This document shows, piece by piece, positions 44,631 through 53,154 of a DNA stretch of 64,000 nt; the stretch's first letter is position 1; every line of letters begins with the position of its first letter. The notes beneath the pieces were generated by a model. It saw nothing but the letters and a program-made list of their open reading frames with translations, did no database searches and was not told where the DNA came from. Source of the stretch: CAZYFH01 sp965249175 (GTDB lineage: Bacteria > Acidobacteriota > Vicinamibacteria > Vicinamibacterales > UBA8438). The stretch lies in assembly GCA_965249175.1 (NCBI GenBank), contig OZ252227.1, positions 4,960,001 to 5,024,000 on the forward strand, in the 5' to 3' direction. A program made the position numbers and the translations under genes.

Positions 44631-44677
44631 CTTGTGAAATAAGTATCAAACTTCTGGCAAAAAATGGCCGGGAGACC
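44631..44677 (-). repeat. nqr leader element, copy 1
   Basis: About 35 of 47 positions match the copy at 44709-44755, spaced exactly 78 bases away. The best-conserved part on the plus strand is CTTGTGA, six bases, then TATCAA; a run of A and a GC-rich inverted repeat follow. The pattern TTGTGA-N6-TATCAA is reminiscent of CRP/FNR-type operators. On the minus strand the copy reads as a weak hairpin, a T6 run and TTTGATACTTATTTCACAAG. Confidence 0.75.
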
Positions 44678-44708
44678 TCCGGTTCACGCAACCTGAGCCA
44701 CCTCCCAG

Positions 44709-44755
44709 CTTGTGACAAAAGTATCAAGCTCGTGCCGAAAAACAGCCGTCGGACC
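44709..44755 (-). repeat. nqr leader element, copy 2
   Basis: The second copy of the element. Here the conserved core is framed by perfect six-base arms AGCTTG and CAAGCT, so the RNA or DNA could form a stem with a 12-base loop. The adjacent GC inverted repeat is strong (see the terminator at 44737-44766). Confidence 0.75.
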
Positions 44756-44766
44756 GAACCGACGGC
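44737..44766 (-). terminator. Intrinsic-terminator-like hairpin in the nqr leader
   Basis: GCCGTCGG (44745-44752) and CCGACGGC (44759-44766) form a perfect eight-base stem with a six-base loop. On the minus strand it is followed by TGTTTTTC, a proper T tract. It begins about 17 bases after the predicted nqr transcription start, so it could act as an attenuator. Confidence 0.65.
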
Positions 44767-44789
44767 GCTCATCCACAGACCTTTTTTGT

Positions 44790-44818
44790 AGACTACTCCC
44801 CTCCCCGAGACAAGTCAA
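44790..44818 (-). promoter_or_regulatory. Predicted promoter of the nqr operon
   Basis: A -35 TTGACT (44818-44813) and a -10 TAGTCT (44795-44790) are separated by 17 bases on the minus strand. The -35 is five-sixths consensus, the -10 weak. The start would lie near 44783, giving a leader of about 200 nt that contains both repeat copies. Confidence 0.5.
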
Positions 44819-44858
44819 TCAGCTCGGTGCGCCGCAGTCAGTCCTCGCCAAACGTATC

Positions 44859-44867
44859 TGCTACCAT
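44859..44867 (+). promoter_or_regulatory. Extended -10 before the first polysaccharide gene
   Basis: TGCTACCAT is an extended -10 (TG, one base, TACCAT). The start point would be near 44874, exactly where the 30-bp palindrome begins, so a protein bound there would block this promoter. Confidence 0.4.
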
Positions 44868-44872
44868 GCGCG

Positions 44873-44902
44873 ACAACGTGATCACGATCGTGATCACGTT
44901 GT
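44873..44902. promoter_or_regulatory. Perfect 30-bp palindrome, probable operator
   Basis: The sequence is its own complement over 30 bases and consists of two CGTGATCACG decamers, each itself palindromic, separated by AT. Two identical half-sites centred 12 bases apart suit a dimeric or tetrameric repressor. It lies 66 bases before the start of the first glycosyltransferase. As RNA it would form a 13-bp hairpin at the transcript's 5' end. Confidence 0.75.
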
Positions 44903-44967
44903 GCACCTCACCAGGACCGGCTCGTGGCTCGCATCGGGCCACGAGCGCCGGCAACAGCGACTCGCAG

Positions 44968-46014
44968 ATGTCAGTGCGCACGGTTCTCGTCTGCGAAGCC
45001 CAGGTGCCTTTGGTTACCGGCGGCGCCGAGTCCCACGTGCGCTCCCTCGTCCATCACTTGCGGCAGCGCGGCTACGAGGCCGACCTCGTCAGTGTGCCGT
45101 TCAAGTGGTATCCGAAGGAAGAAATCCTGGCGCATTCCGCCGCATGGCGCCTGCTCGATCTCAGCGAGAGCAACGGTCGCCCGATCGACCTCGTGATCGC
45201 GACCAAGTTCCCCTCTTATTTCGCCCGCCACCCCAACAAAGTCGTCTGGCTCATCCATCAGCACCGCGCTGCGTATGAGTTGTGCGGGACCGTGTACAGC
45301 GACTTCGCGCACATCGAATCCGACGTCGGTCTGCGCGCGAAGCTCATCGAGCTCGATACGCAGATGATGAGCGAATGCCGGCGGCGCTTTACAAACGCCC
45401 GCACTACGGCGACCCGGCTGAAGCGGTTCAATGGGATCCAGAGCGAACCCCTCTACCATCCGCCCCGCCTGGCCGACAGGCTCCGACCCGGCCCATACGG
45501 TGGATATATCCTCTCCGTCGGCCGGCTCGAGTCGATCAAGCGGGTCGATCTGCTGCTCAACGCCATGCAGGTGGCGGATCCCGCCCTCCGGCTCGTCATT
45601 GCCGGCGAGGGGACCCAGCGGCAGCGCTTCGAGGAGGTGGCCGCCTCGTGCGGTCTCTCGGGACGCGTCGAGTTCGTTGGTCACGTCGGCGACGACGCAC
45701 TGATCGAGCTCTACGCCGGCGCGCTGGCTGTCGCGTTCGCACCGTATGACGAGGACTACGGCTTGGTCACGTTGGAGGCTTTTCTCGCGCGGAAACCGGT
45801 CGTCACGGCCAGCGACTCCGGCGGCACGCTCGAGTTCGTCGAGGACGGCGTGACCGGTCTCGTGTGCCAACCCGAGGCCGACGCGATGGCGGCGGCCTTG
45901 AGCCGCCTCGCCGCGGACCGGGGCCTGGCGGCGTCTCTGGGTGAAGCCGGCTACGACCGCATCCGACACATCACGTGGGACACCGTCATCGAGAAACTAG
46001 TAGCGAGTACATAA
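44968..46014 (+). CDS. Family 4 glycosyltransferase
   Basis: A GT-B retaining transferase of 348 residues. The N-terminal half has VLVCEAQVPLVTGGAESHVRSL. The C-terminal half has YILSVGRLESIKRVDLLLNAM, and the EX7E-type nucleotide-sugar site EDYGLVTLEAFLARKPV. ATG 44968 gives a clean N-terminus; the upstream frame crosses the palindrome. It opens the plus-strand polysaccharide block. Sugar and acceptor are unknown. Confidence 0.88.
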   Translation: MSVRTVLVCEAQVPLVTGGAESHVRSLVHHLRQRGYEADLVSVPFKWYPKEEILAHSAAWRLLDLSESNGRPIDLVIATKFPSYFARHPNKVVWLIHQHRAAYELCGTVYSDFAHIESDVGLRAKLIELDTQMMSECRRRFTNARTTATRLKRFNGIQSEPLYHPPRLADRLRPGPYGGYILSVGRLESIKRVDLLLNAMQVADPALRLVIAGEGTQRQRFEEVAASCGLSGRVEFVGHVGDDALIELYAGALAVAFAPYDEDYGLVTLEAFLARKPVVTASDSGGTLEFVEDGVTGLVCQPEADAMAAALSRLAADRGLAASLGEAGYDRIRHITWDTVIEKLVAST

Positions 46015-46031
46015 TCCACGTTGAGCGCCGC

Positions 46032-47060
46032 ATGAGGGCCTCACGTCCGCGAGCCGCCGTGTCGAAGCTGATCATCCAGATCCCCTGTCTCAACGAGGCC
46101 GACACGCTCCCGGAGACCGTGCGGGAGCTGCCTCGTGAGGTCGACGGCATCGATCGGGTCGAGGTGCTGGTCATCGACGATGGATCGCGTGACGACACCG
46201 CCGCGGTGGCCACGGCCTGCGGTGTCGACCACGTCCTCCGGCTTCGGGCGCACAAGGGACTGGCGGCCGCGTTCATGATCGGCCTCGATGCGGCCGTGAA
46301 GCGCGGCGCCGACTACATCGTCAATACCGACGCCGACAACCAGTACCCGGGTCGGGAGATTCCCAAGCTGGTCGCACCGCTGCTCCGGGGCGAGGCCGAC
46401 ATCGTGATCGGCGACCGCAATATCGCCACGATGCGGCACATGCCGCTGTTGAAGCGGTGGCTGCAGCTCGTCGGCAGCTGGGTCGTCCGCCAGGTCTCCA
46501 ACACACGCGTGCCCGACACGACGAGTGGGTTCCGTGCCTATACACGCGAGGCGGCGCTACGCCAAACGATTGTGTCGGAGTTCTCGTATACGCTCGAGTC
46601 GATCATCCAGGCCGGCAAGAAGCGAATGGCGATCGCCCATGTGCCCGTTGCGTCGAATGAGCACACACGGGAATCGCGGCTGTTCGATAGCGTCTTTACG
46701 TACATCAAGAAATCGGCCGTCACCATCGTCCGCATCTACGCGATGTACGAGCCGCTCAAGGTGTTCACCCTGTTCGGCTCGCTGAGCTTCGCGGCCGGCT
46801 TCGCGGCCTCGTTGCGTTTCGTCTACTACTACCTGAACGGCGCCGGGCAAGGCCACCTGCAATCGTTGATCCTGTCGGCCGTGCTGATGATCGTCGGGTT
46901 CCAGGTGCTGCTCATCGGGTTGATGGCTGATGTCATCTCGGCCAATCGTAAGCTCACCGAGGAGCTCCTCTATCGCGTGCGCTCGATGGAGCTGTCGGTG
47001 ATGAACACGACGTCCCCGACGGTCGATCCACCCCGGCATGTCGGCCTTGGGGAGCCGTAG
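46032..47060 (+). CDS. Family 2 glycosyltransferase with C-terminal membrane helices
   Basis: The 342-residue protein has a GT-A catalytic domain (IIQIPCLNEADTLPETV, VIDDGSRDDT, and the DXD-type NTDADNQYP) and two hydrophobic segments near residues 250-310. This resembles polyprenyl-phosphate glycosyltransferases that load undecaprenyl phosphate. The start is uncertain between ATG 46032 and GTG 46059. It begins 17 bases after the previous gene. Confidence 0.88.
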   Translation: MRASRPRAAVSKLIIQIPCLNEADTLPETVRELPREVDGIDRVEVLVIDDGSRDDTAAVATACGVDHVLRLRAHKGLAAAFMIGLDAAVKRGADYIVNTDADNQYPGREIPKLVAPLLRGEADIVIGDRNIATMRHMPLLKRWLQLVGSWVVRQVSNTRVPDTTSGFRAYTREAALRQTIVSEFSYTLESIIQAGKKRMAIAHVPVASNEHTRESRLFDSVFTYIKKSAVTIVRIYAMYEPLKVFTLFGSLSFAAGFAASLRFVYYYLNGAGQGHLQSLILSAVLMIVGFQVLLIGLMADVISANRKLTEELLYRVRSMELSVMNTTSPTVDPPRHVGLGEP

Positions 47061-47062
47061 AC

Positions 47063-47929
47063 GTGGTTCACCCGGAGACGACCAGCGTCGTCATCCCGGC
47101 CTTCAACGAGGCGGATGCCATCGGCGACCTCGTGGGCGCGCTTGCGCGTGCCGGTGCATGGCGCGAAATCCTGGTGGTCGACGATGGCTCGACCGACGCG
47201 ACCGCTGACCGGGCCCGCGAGGCGGGTGCGGACGTCGTGCGTCACCCGTACAACAAGGGCAACGGCGCCGCGGTGAAGACTGGGATCCGGCGCGCGGAGG
47301 GCGACGTCGTGCTGATCATCGACGGCGACGGGCAGCACCGACCGGAGGACGCGCCCCGGCTCGTCGAGAAACTGTCCGAGTTCGAGCTCGTCGTCGGGGC
47401 GCGTGCGCCGCGCACGCAGGCGTCGTGGGGTCGTCGACTCGGCAACCGCCTCCTAAATGTCATCGCGAGCTATCTCACCGAGCACCCCATCCCCGACCTT
47501 ACATCCGGCTTTCGCGCGGCGCGACGCGCGCACTTCCTCGAGTTCCTGCATTTGCTGCCCAACGGTTTCTCGACGCCGACGACGACGACGCTGGCGTTCA
47601 TCAAGGCCGGGTATAGCATCGCCTTCGAGCCATCGGACGCCCGCCCCCGCTCCGGCCAATCGAAGATCCGCTTGACGAGCGACGGATTCAAATTCTTCCT
47701 GATCTTGCTCCGCGTCGTGACGATCTACAGTCCGCTTCGGATTTTCGCACCGCTTAGCCTCGGTGCCGCCGGGCTCGGGGTTGTGTATGGGCTGTGGGAC
47801 GTGGCCGTCCACGGACGGATCCCGAACGGCGCCGTGCTTCTCATCGTGCTCGGGGTGCTCGTGATGCTGATCGGGCTCGTCTCCGACCAGGTATCCACGC
47901 TGCGGTTCGAGCGCCGTGGCCGCGACTAA
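47063..47929 (+). CDS. Family 2 glycosyltransferase, dolichol-phosphate mannose synthase type
   Basis: The 288 residues comprise a GT-A domain (SVVIPAFNEADAIGDLV, ILVVDDGSTDATAD, and the metal-binding IIDGDGQHRPED) plus two C-terminal membrane helices. DPM1-like enzymes make polyprenyl-phosphate sugars, which are the donors for GT-C membrane transferases such as those at 49400 and 55559. GTG start two bases after the upstream stop. Confidence 0.88.
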   Translation: MVHPETTSVVIPAFNEADAIGDLVGALARAGAWREILVVDDGSTDATADRAREAGADVVRHPYNKGNGAAVKTGIRRAEGDVVLIIDGDGQHRPEDAPRLVEKLSEFELVVGARAPRTQASWGRRLGNRLLNVIASYLTEHPIPDLTSGFRAARRAHFLEFLHLLPNGFSTPTTTTLAFIKAGYSIAFEPSDARPRSGQSKIRLTSDGFKFFLILLRVVTIYSPLRIFAPLSLGAAGLGVVYGLWDVAVHGRIPNGAVLLIVLGVLVMLIGLVSDQVSTLRFERRGRD

Positions 47930-49196
47930 CCCGTTGGACCTGCAGCCCGTGGTGACAGAACGCCGTCACACCGTGGTCATGCTGACCACGTCCTATCCGC
48001 GCTTTCCGGGTGACGGGGTCGGCACCTTCATGGAGCCGATTGCCCAGGGGATCGCCGCACGGGGACATCGCGTCCATATCGTGGCTCCGTGGCATCCTCG
48101 CATTCGGCGGAGCGACACCCCGACGCTGCAGTTCCACTTCTATCGCTACGCGCCGGTCGGGGCGCTCAACGTCTTCGGCTACGCCGGCGCCCTCAAGGCC
48201 GACGTCTCGCTTCGCGCGTCCGCCTACCTCGCGGCGCCGCTGGCACTGGCGACGGGCTGGCGTGCCGCGCGACAAGTCGCACGTGAGCAGCGCGCGACCG
48301 TCGTGCATGCCCACTGGGTCGTGCCGAGCGGCGCGGTGGGCGCCGCGAGCGGCACGGGCCTCCCGCTCGTGGTGAGCTTGCACGGGTCCGACGTCTTCGT
48401 CGCGGAAACGCATCGCCTGGCGCGACGAGCGGCGCGCTTCGCGTTCGATCGGGCAGGGTGGATCACGGCATGCAGCGACGACCTCGCCCGGCGGGCGGTC
48501 GGGCTCGGCGCCGACCGCGCGCGGGTGTCCGTGGTCACGTACGGCGTCGACGACACGCGCTTCCGACCTCACCCACCGACCCGCGCTCGCGTGCGCGCCG
48601 CGCATGGCATGCCTGACGACGCCCCCATCGTCCTCGCCGCCGGTCGGCTCGTGCGGAAAAAGGGCTTCGAATACCTGGTGGAGGCGGTGGGCGCGCTCGC
48701 GACCGACTGGCCGCGCCTGACCCTCGTCATCGCGGGCGACGGCGATCTGGCGACCGAGCTGCGACAACGCGCCGAACAGCGCGGTATTCGCGATCGCGTG
48801 CGGTTCACCGGCGCGGTGTCCCAGGACGAGATCGCCGATTGGCTGGCCGCCGCCGACGTCGCCGCGGTTCCATCCGTCCGCGACGATGCCGGCAACGTCG
48901 ACGGATTGCCCAACAGCTTGCTCGAGGCGCTCGCCTCCGGCACGCCAGTGGTCGCGACGCCGGCCGGCGGCAGCTCGGCCGTTGCGATCGACGGCGAAAC
49001 GGCCCTAGTGGTGCCCGAACGCGACGTCGACGGACTTGCCGGCGCCATCAGCCGTTTGCTCCGCGAACCGGAGACGGCGCGCACGCTAGGGCACGCGGCA
49101 CGCGATGCGATGCGGCAGAACCACGGGTGGTCGCGCGTAGCCGAGCAGTTCGAGAGGGCCTACGAACGCGCCGGCGCGCGGGAGGCTCACTCGTGA
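47916..49196 (+). CDS. Family 4 glycosyltransferase
   Basis: A 426-residue GT-B enzyme: VVMLTTSYPRFPGDGVGTFMEPIA at the N-terminus, LHGSDVF in the middle, IVLAAGRLVRKKGFEYLVEAV, and GLPNSLLEALASGTPVVAT at the donor site. It overlaps the previous gene by 14 bases and starts on GTG. The next gene follows after about 200 bases without recognised features. Confidence 0.9.
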   Translation: MAATNPLDLQPVVTERRHTVVMLTTSYPRFPGDGVGTFMEPIAQGIAARGHRVHIVAPWHPRIRRSDTPTLQFHFYRYAPVGALNVFGYAGALKADVSLRASAYLAAPLALATGWRAARQVAREQRATVVHAHWVVPSGAVGAASGTGLPLVVSLHGSDVFVAETHRLARRAARFAFDRAGWITACSDDLARRAVGLGADRARVSVVTYGVDDTRFRPHPPTRARVRAAHGMPDDAPIVLAAGRLVRKKGFEYLVEAVGALATDWPRLTLVIAGDGDLATELRQRAEQRGIRDRVRFTGAVSQDEIADWLAAADVAAVPSVRDDAGNVDGLPNSLLEALASGTPVVATPAGGSSAVAIDGETALVVPERDVDGLAGAISRLLREPETARTLGHAARDAMRQNHGWSRVAEQFERAYERAGAREAHS

Positions 49197-49399
49197 TACC
49201 GGACACGAGCCTGATGTGGCGCGCGGTGTTCTCCTCAAGGCGAGCACATCGATCCGACCCGCCGCTCGTGCGGTGGCCTCGGCGGCCATGTTTTCTGCGA
49301 CGCGGCGGGGCGCAGCGAAGTCGTGCCGTGCGGCCTAGTCGACCGCTTCGGTCCGAATAACGGCGGTGCATCTACGCGTCAAGCACGGATTTTCTTCTC

Positions 49400-51946
49400 G
49401 TGCTACGGTCCGGCGACATGTTGCGGGCGGCCTTCATCGCGGTCCTGATCGCCTACGCGCCCGGTGCACTTGCGTACCGCCTTCCCGGCCGCGATCGTGA
49501 CGCGCGGGCGTCGCTATCGGCGGAGGAGCGCGTCTTCTGGGCAATTGCCGGGAGTATCGCCTTGTCGTCGCTCGTCGCCTTCGGCCTCGCCGTGACGGGC
49601 GCGTATCGCCTCGATCGCCTCCTGGTGATCAATGGCGTCATCAGCCTCGGCTTCGCGTTCGGGGCCCGCCGCACGCCCAGCCTGCGTCCACCGGCACCGA
49701 GACCGGGATTGACCGCGGTCGCCCCGGCCTTGCTGGTGGCACTCGCTGTCGTGGTGTTCTTCGCCGTTCCGCCATCCGAGTACGTCATGGGTGGGCGCGA
49801 TCCGGGCGTGTATATGAACGAGGGCATCCAAATCACACAGCGGGGATCTCTCGTCGTCAGCGACCCGGTGATTCGAGACCTCCCGAACCAATATCACCGC
49901 TTGTTCTTTCCATCACCGCCGAACTTAGGGTACGACCAAGGTTACGACAGCATTCGATTCATGGGGTTTCTGATCCTTGACCCGTCCGCCGGCGTCGTGG
50001 TGGGCCAGTTCCCACACCTGTATCCAACGTGGATCGCAATCGGCTATGACGTGTATGGGCTGACCGGCGCCCGATACGTGCTCGGGCTCTGGGCTATTTT
50101 CGGCGTGCTTGCCGTCTATTTCGCCGGCGCCGCCCTGCTTGGACGCCCGGCCGCATTTGCCGGAGCCGCACTTCTCACCGTCCACGTAGCGCAGGTGTGG
50201 TACGCGCGGTTTCCGAACTCCGAAATGATCATGCAGGCGCTCGCGTTCGCCGGCCTGCTGGCCTACGCACGCGCGCATGTAGACAACATCCGGTGCTTCG
50301 CGCCACTCGCCGCAGTCCTTCTTGGACTGACGTTCTTCGCCCATTTCACGGGAATCCTCGTGATCGGTGGGGTCGCCGCGGCCACGCTATTCGGTCGATG
50401 CGACAAGCAGCCGGTGATCCCGTCGTTCGTGATCACGCTTGTCGCACTTGGGTGTGGGGGGCTGGCGTACTACCTGACGGTGTTGTCGCCGTACATGGCA
50501 CGACCGCTCAACTACTTGGACGTCCTCCAGCCGCTGCACCTCGCATTACTTTCCGGCGGAACACTACTTCTCGTTGGGCTGGGCGTAGCAATTCGGCGCG
50601 AGGCGATGGCGGCCACATTGCGCACGTGGCTGCCGACGCTGTTACTGGCTGCCGTGTGGTTGCTAAGCGCCTATGCGTTGTTCTTTCGCGAAGCCGGCGG
50701 TCGGCTGGCGCCACACGATGCCGACGGTCTTCGTACTTACGTCAACTTCTATCTGTTCCCGATCGGTCTGCTCGCCGCACTCATCGGTTGGACGCTCGTC
50801 TCGGGCCGACGCTTCTGGCGAGGGTCGGCACTCCTGACCGTCGGGACGACATTCTCCTTCTTCATCTTCTATAAAGCGCGCATCGTACCCGAGCATTTCT
50901 GGATGGCTCGGCGTTTTCTTGCCGTCATCCTTCCGATCTCGCTGCTCCTCGTGGGGACCGCGGCATTTGCGCGTGTCCATTGGCCCGAGCGCCCATGGCT
51001 GTCTTGGACCATGAGACCGGCGGCGCGGGCAACTCGCGCAGCGCTCGGCTGCGCGCTCATTGCATGGCTCGGGTGGCACTACATCGAGGACACTCGTCCG
51101 ATCCTGAGGCATGTAGAACTTGCCGGACTTATTCCCAAGCTCGAGGCGATGGCAGGTCGCTTTACCTCCGACGACCTCCTCCTGGTGGAATCCCGAGCCG
51201 CATCGGACACGCACGTGCTGGCCACGCCACTCGACTACATCTATGCGCGGAACACAATGGTGTTCGACCGGTCGAACCCGGACAAACTGCTGTTTCGATC
51301 GTTCCTTGATTGGGCACGTCGACATTATTCCCGTGTTTTTTTCATTGGTGGCGGCGGCACCGACCTTCTGTCACGACGCACGGCCGTTCGCACTGTGGGC
51401 GGCGACCGGTTTCAAATCCCGCAGTACGAGCGGGCACTCAACGCCTATCCGACCGAGGTGCAATACAAGGAGTTCGACTACGGCATCTACGAGTTCGTCG
51501 ACGGAATCGTGGAGCCGGACGTGTTCGATCTCGACGTTGGCACCGATGATGATCTGTACGTCCGTCGGATCCATGCCAAGCAACACGACGAACGCGGCGT
51601 CACGTATCGCTGGACTCGCAGTCACTCCTTCGTGTCCGTGCTCGGGACTCGACCGAGCGCGCGTACTCTGACGTTGCGCATGAGCAACGGCGGCCGTCCA
51701 GCAGAGGCGGGTGAGGCCCGCGTGCGTCTTTTGCTCAACGACCGTTGGCTCGACACCGTTACCGTCGGCGAGGGGTTTCAGCCATATACCGTCGCGATAC
51801 CGCCAGAACTCGCCCGTGCCGTCGCCGCGCAGGAAGAGGCGTCCCTGTTAGTTATCGAAACCGACACCTGGATCCCGCAAGAGATCCTCGGCGGATCGGA
51901 CGACCGTGACCTCGGCGTGATGGTCGACCGCATCGAAATCCGATGA
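49400..51946 (+). CDS. Large GT-C-like integral membrane protein
   Basis: 848 residues: about twelve to fourteen hydrophobic helices in the first 550, then a soluble C-terminal part of about 300 residues. After the first helices comes an acidic loop (GGRDPGVYMNEGIQI), the place where GT-C enzymes carry a catalytic aspartate or glutamate. Polyprenyl-phosphate-sugar-dependent transfer outside the membrane is likely but unproven. The start may be GTG 49400 or ATG 49418. It uses several TTA leucine codons, absent from its neighbours, and its sequence looks less GC-rich, which hints at recent transfer. Confidence 0.8.
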   Translation: MLRSGDMLRAAFIAVLIAYAPGALAYRLPGRDRDARASLSAEERVFWAIAGSIALSSLVAFGLAVTGAYRLDRLLVINGVISLGFAFGARRTPSLRPPAPRPGLTAVAPALLVALAVVVFFAVPPSEYVMGGRDPGVYMNEGIQITQRGSLVVSDPVIRDLPNQYHRLFFPSPPNLGYDQGYDSIRFMGFLILDPSAGVVVGQFPHLYPTWIAIGYDVYGLTGARYVLGLWAIFGVLAVYFAGAALLGRPAAFAGAALLTVHVAQVWYARFPNSEMIMQALAFAGLLAYARAHVDNIRCFAPLAAVLLGLTFFAHFTGILVIGGVAAATLFGRCDKQPVIPSFVITLVALGCGGLAYYLTVLSPYMARPLNYLDVLQPLHLALLSGGTLLLVGLGVAIRREAMAATLRTWLPTLLLAAVWLLSAYALFFREAGGRLAPHDADGLRTYVNFYLFPIGLLAALIGWTLVSGRRFWRGSALLTVGTTFSFFIFYKARIVPEHFWMARRFLAVILPISLLLVGTAAFARVHWPERPWLSWTMRPAARATRAALGCALIAWLGWHYIEDTRPILRHVELAGLIPKLEAMAGRFTSDDLLLVESRAASDTHVLATPLDYIYARNTMVFDRSNPDKLLFRSFLDWARRHYSRVFFIGGGGTDLLSRRTAVRTVGGDRFQIPQYERALNAYPTEVQYKEFDYGIYEFVDGIVEPDVFDLDVGTDDDLYVRRIHAKQHDERGVTYRWTRSHSFVSVLGTRPSARTLTLRMSNGGRPAEAGEARVRLLLNDRWLDTVTVGEGFQPYTVAIPPELARAVAAQEEASLLVIETDTWIPQEILGGSDDRDLGVMVDRIEIR

Positions 51947-51972
51947 GCGTGGCCGGTCACTGTTAGCGCTCT

Positions 51973-53154
51973 ATGTTCGACTACCTCCAGATCGATGCGC
52001 GGCGTGAACGATGGCTTGTCGGGAGCGCGGATCTCGCGCTTGCGCCGATCGGCGCCATGGGTCGGTGGCGCCGCCCGCCACCCGCCGTCGGGCCGCCGCG
52101 CCGCATCCTCCTCTTCAGGTTGGAGCGGATCGGCGATCTCTTGATGACCCGCGAGGCGCTCGCCGCTGTGCGTGTGCGTGCGCCACAGGCAGAGATCCAC
52201 CTCGTGGTCGGCAGCTGGAACGAAGACCTCGCGCGACTCGCCTCGCAGGCCGATCAGGTCGAGACGCTCGACGCGCCCTGGTTGTCTCGGGAGGGGACCC
52301 GGTCGCCGCTACGCGCCGTTGGCGCGCACGCCGCTCGCTGGCGACGCGACGGTGTGGATCTCGCGATCAACTTCGAGCCGGACATTCGCAGCAACGCGCT
52401 CATCGCAGCGAGCGGTGCGCGCCGCCGCGTCGGATGGTCGACGGGAGGCGGCGCTACGTTCCTGACCGACGCGTTGCCGTACGACCCGACTGCGCACACG
52501 GCGGACAACATGCAGCGCCTCGTCGAACGAGCATTGCCCGAGGTCCCGGGAGCGCGGCCGCCCGAACATGGAGAGCGCCTCGAGGTGTCTGCAGACGCCG
52601 CGGCCCGCGCGCGTCAGCTGCTCCCCGGTCACGAGGTCTCTGGCCCGTTGATCGGCGTCAATCCGGGGTGCGGCCGCGCGATCAAGCAGTGGCCGGTCGA
52701 CCGCTTCGCCGAAGCCGCGACGACTCTCGCGCGTACGGAGCGTGCCACGCTGGTGTTCTTGGGGTCACACGCGGAGACACCGATCACGGATGCGGTGCAG
52801 AGAGCACTGCCCGATGACGTTCATTCGATCGATCTCGTCGGCCTGACGGTTCCCGACTTGGCGGCCGTGCTGGCGACACTCTCCGTGTTGGTCGTCGGCG
52901 ACACCGGCCCGATGCACCTTGCCGCGGCCGTCGACACACCGGTGGTGGCCATCTTCGGTCCGTCCGATCCGACCCGGTACGCACCCCGCCACCAACACGC
53001 GCGCGTCGTGCACGCCAACCTCTGGTGTCGACCGTGCAACCGGATTCGGCGACCACCGGCTCGATGTTCCCACGGCGTGCCCGATTGTCTCACCCGCGTC
53101 ACCGTCGAGCAGGTGGTGCAGGCGACACGTCGTATCCTGCGCGGTCAACCCTGA
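51973..53154 (+). CDS. Family 9 (heptosyltransferase-type) glycosyltransferase
   Basis: The 393 residues contain RRILLFRLERIGDLLMTREAL near residue 43, INFEPDIRSN, and the GT9 signature VVGDTGPMHLAAAVDTPVVAIFGPSDP. GT9 enzymes add heptose or related sugars to lipopolysaccharide core or O-chains. A cysteine-rich end (CRPCNRIRRPPARCSHGVPDC) is shared with many family members. It overlaps the opposing gene at 53145 by ten bases. Confidence 0.9.
   Translation: MFDYLQIDARRERWLVGSADLALAPIGAMGRWRRPPPAVGPPRRILLFRLERIGDLLMTREALAAVRVRAPQAEIHLVVGSWNEDLARLASQADQVETLDAPWLSREGTRSPLRAVGAHAARWRRDGVDLAINFEPDIRSNALIAASGARRRVGWSTGGGATFLTDALPYDPTAHTADNMQRLVERALPEVPGARPPEHGERLEVSADAAARARQLLPGHEVSGPLIGVNPGCGRAIKQWPVDRFAEAATTLARTERATLVFLGSHAETPITDAVQRALPDDVHSIDLVGLTVPDLAAVLATLSVLVVGDTGPMHLAAAVDTPVVAIFGPSDPTRYAPRHQHARVVHANLWCRPCNRIRRPPARCSHGVPDCLTRVTVEQVVQATRRILRGQP

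Larger units (their letters stand above)
44583..44967. promoter_or_regulatory. Divergent regulatory region between nqrA and the polysaccharide locus
   Basis: This 385-bp stretch is AT-richer than its surroundings and codes for nothing convincing. From left to right it holds a small hairpin (44599-44615), repeat copy 1 (44631-44677), repeat copy 2 (44709-44755), a terminator-like hairpin (44737-44766), a predicted minus-strand promoter (44790-44818), a plus-strand extended -10 (44859-44867) and a perfect palindrome (44873-44902). Frames that run through it at the start of the plus-strand gene are not conserved-looking. Confidence 0.7.
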
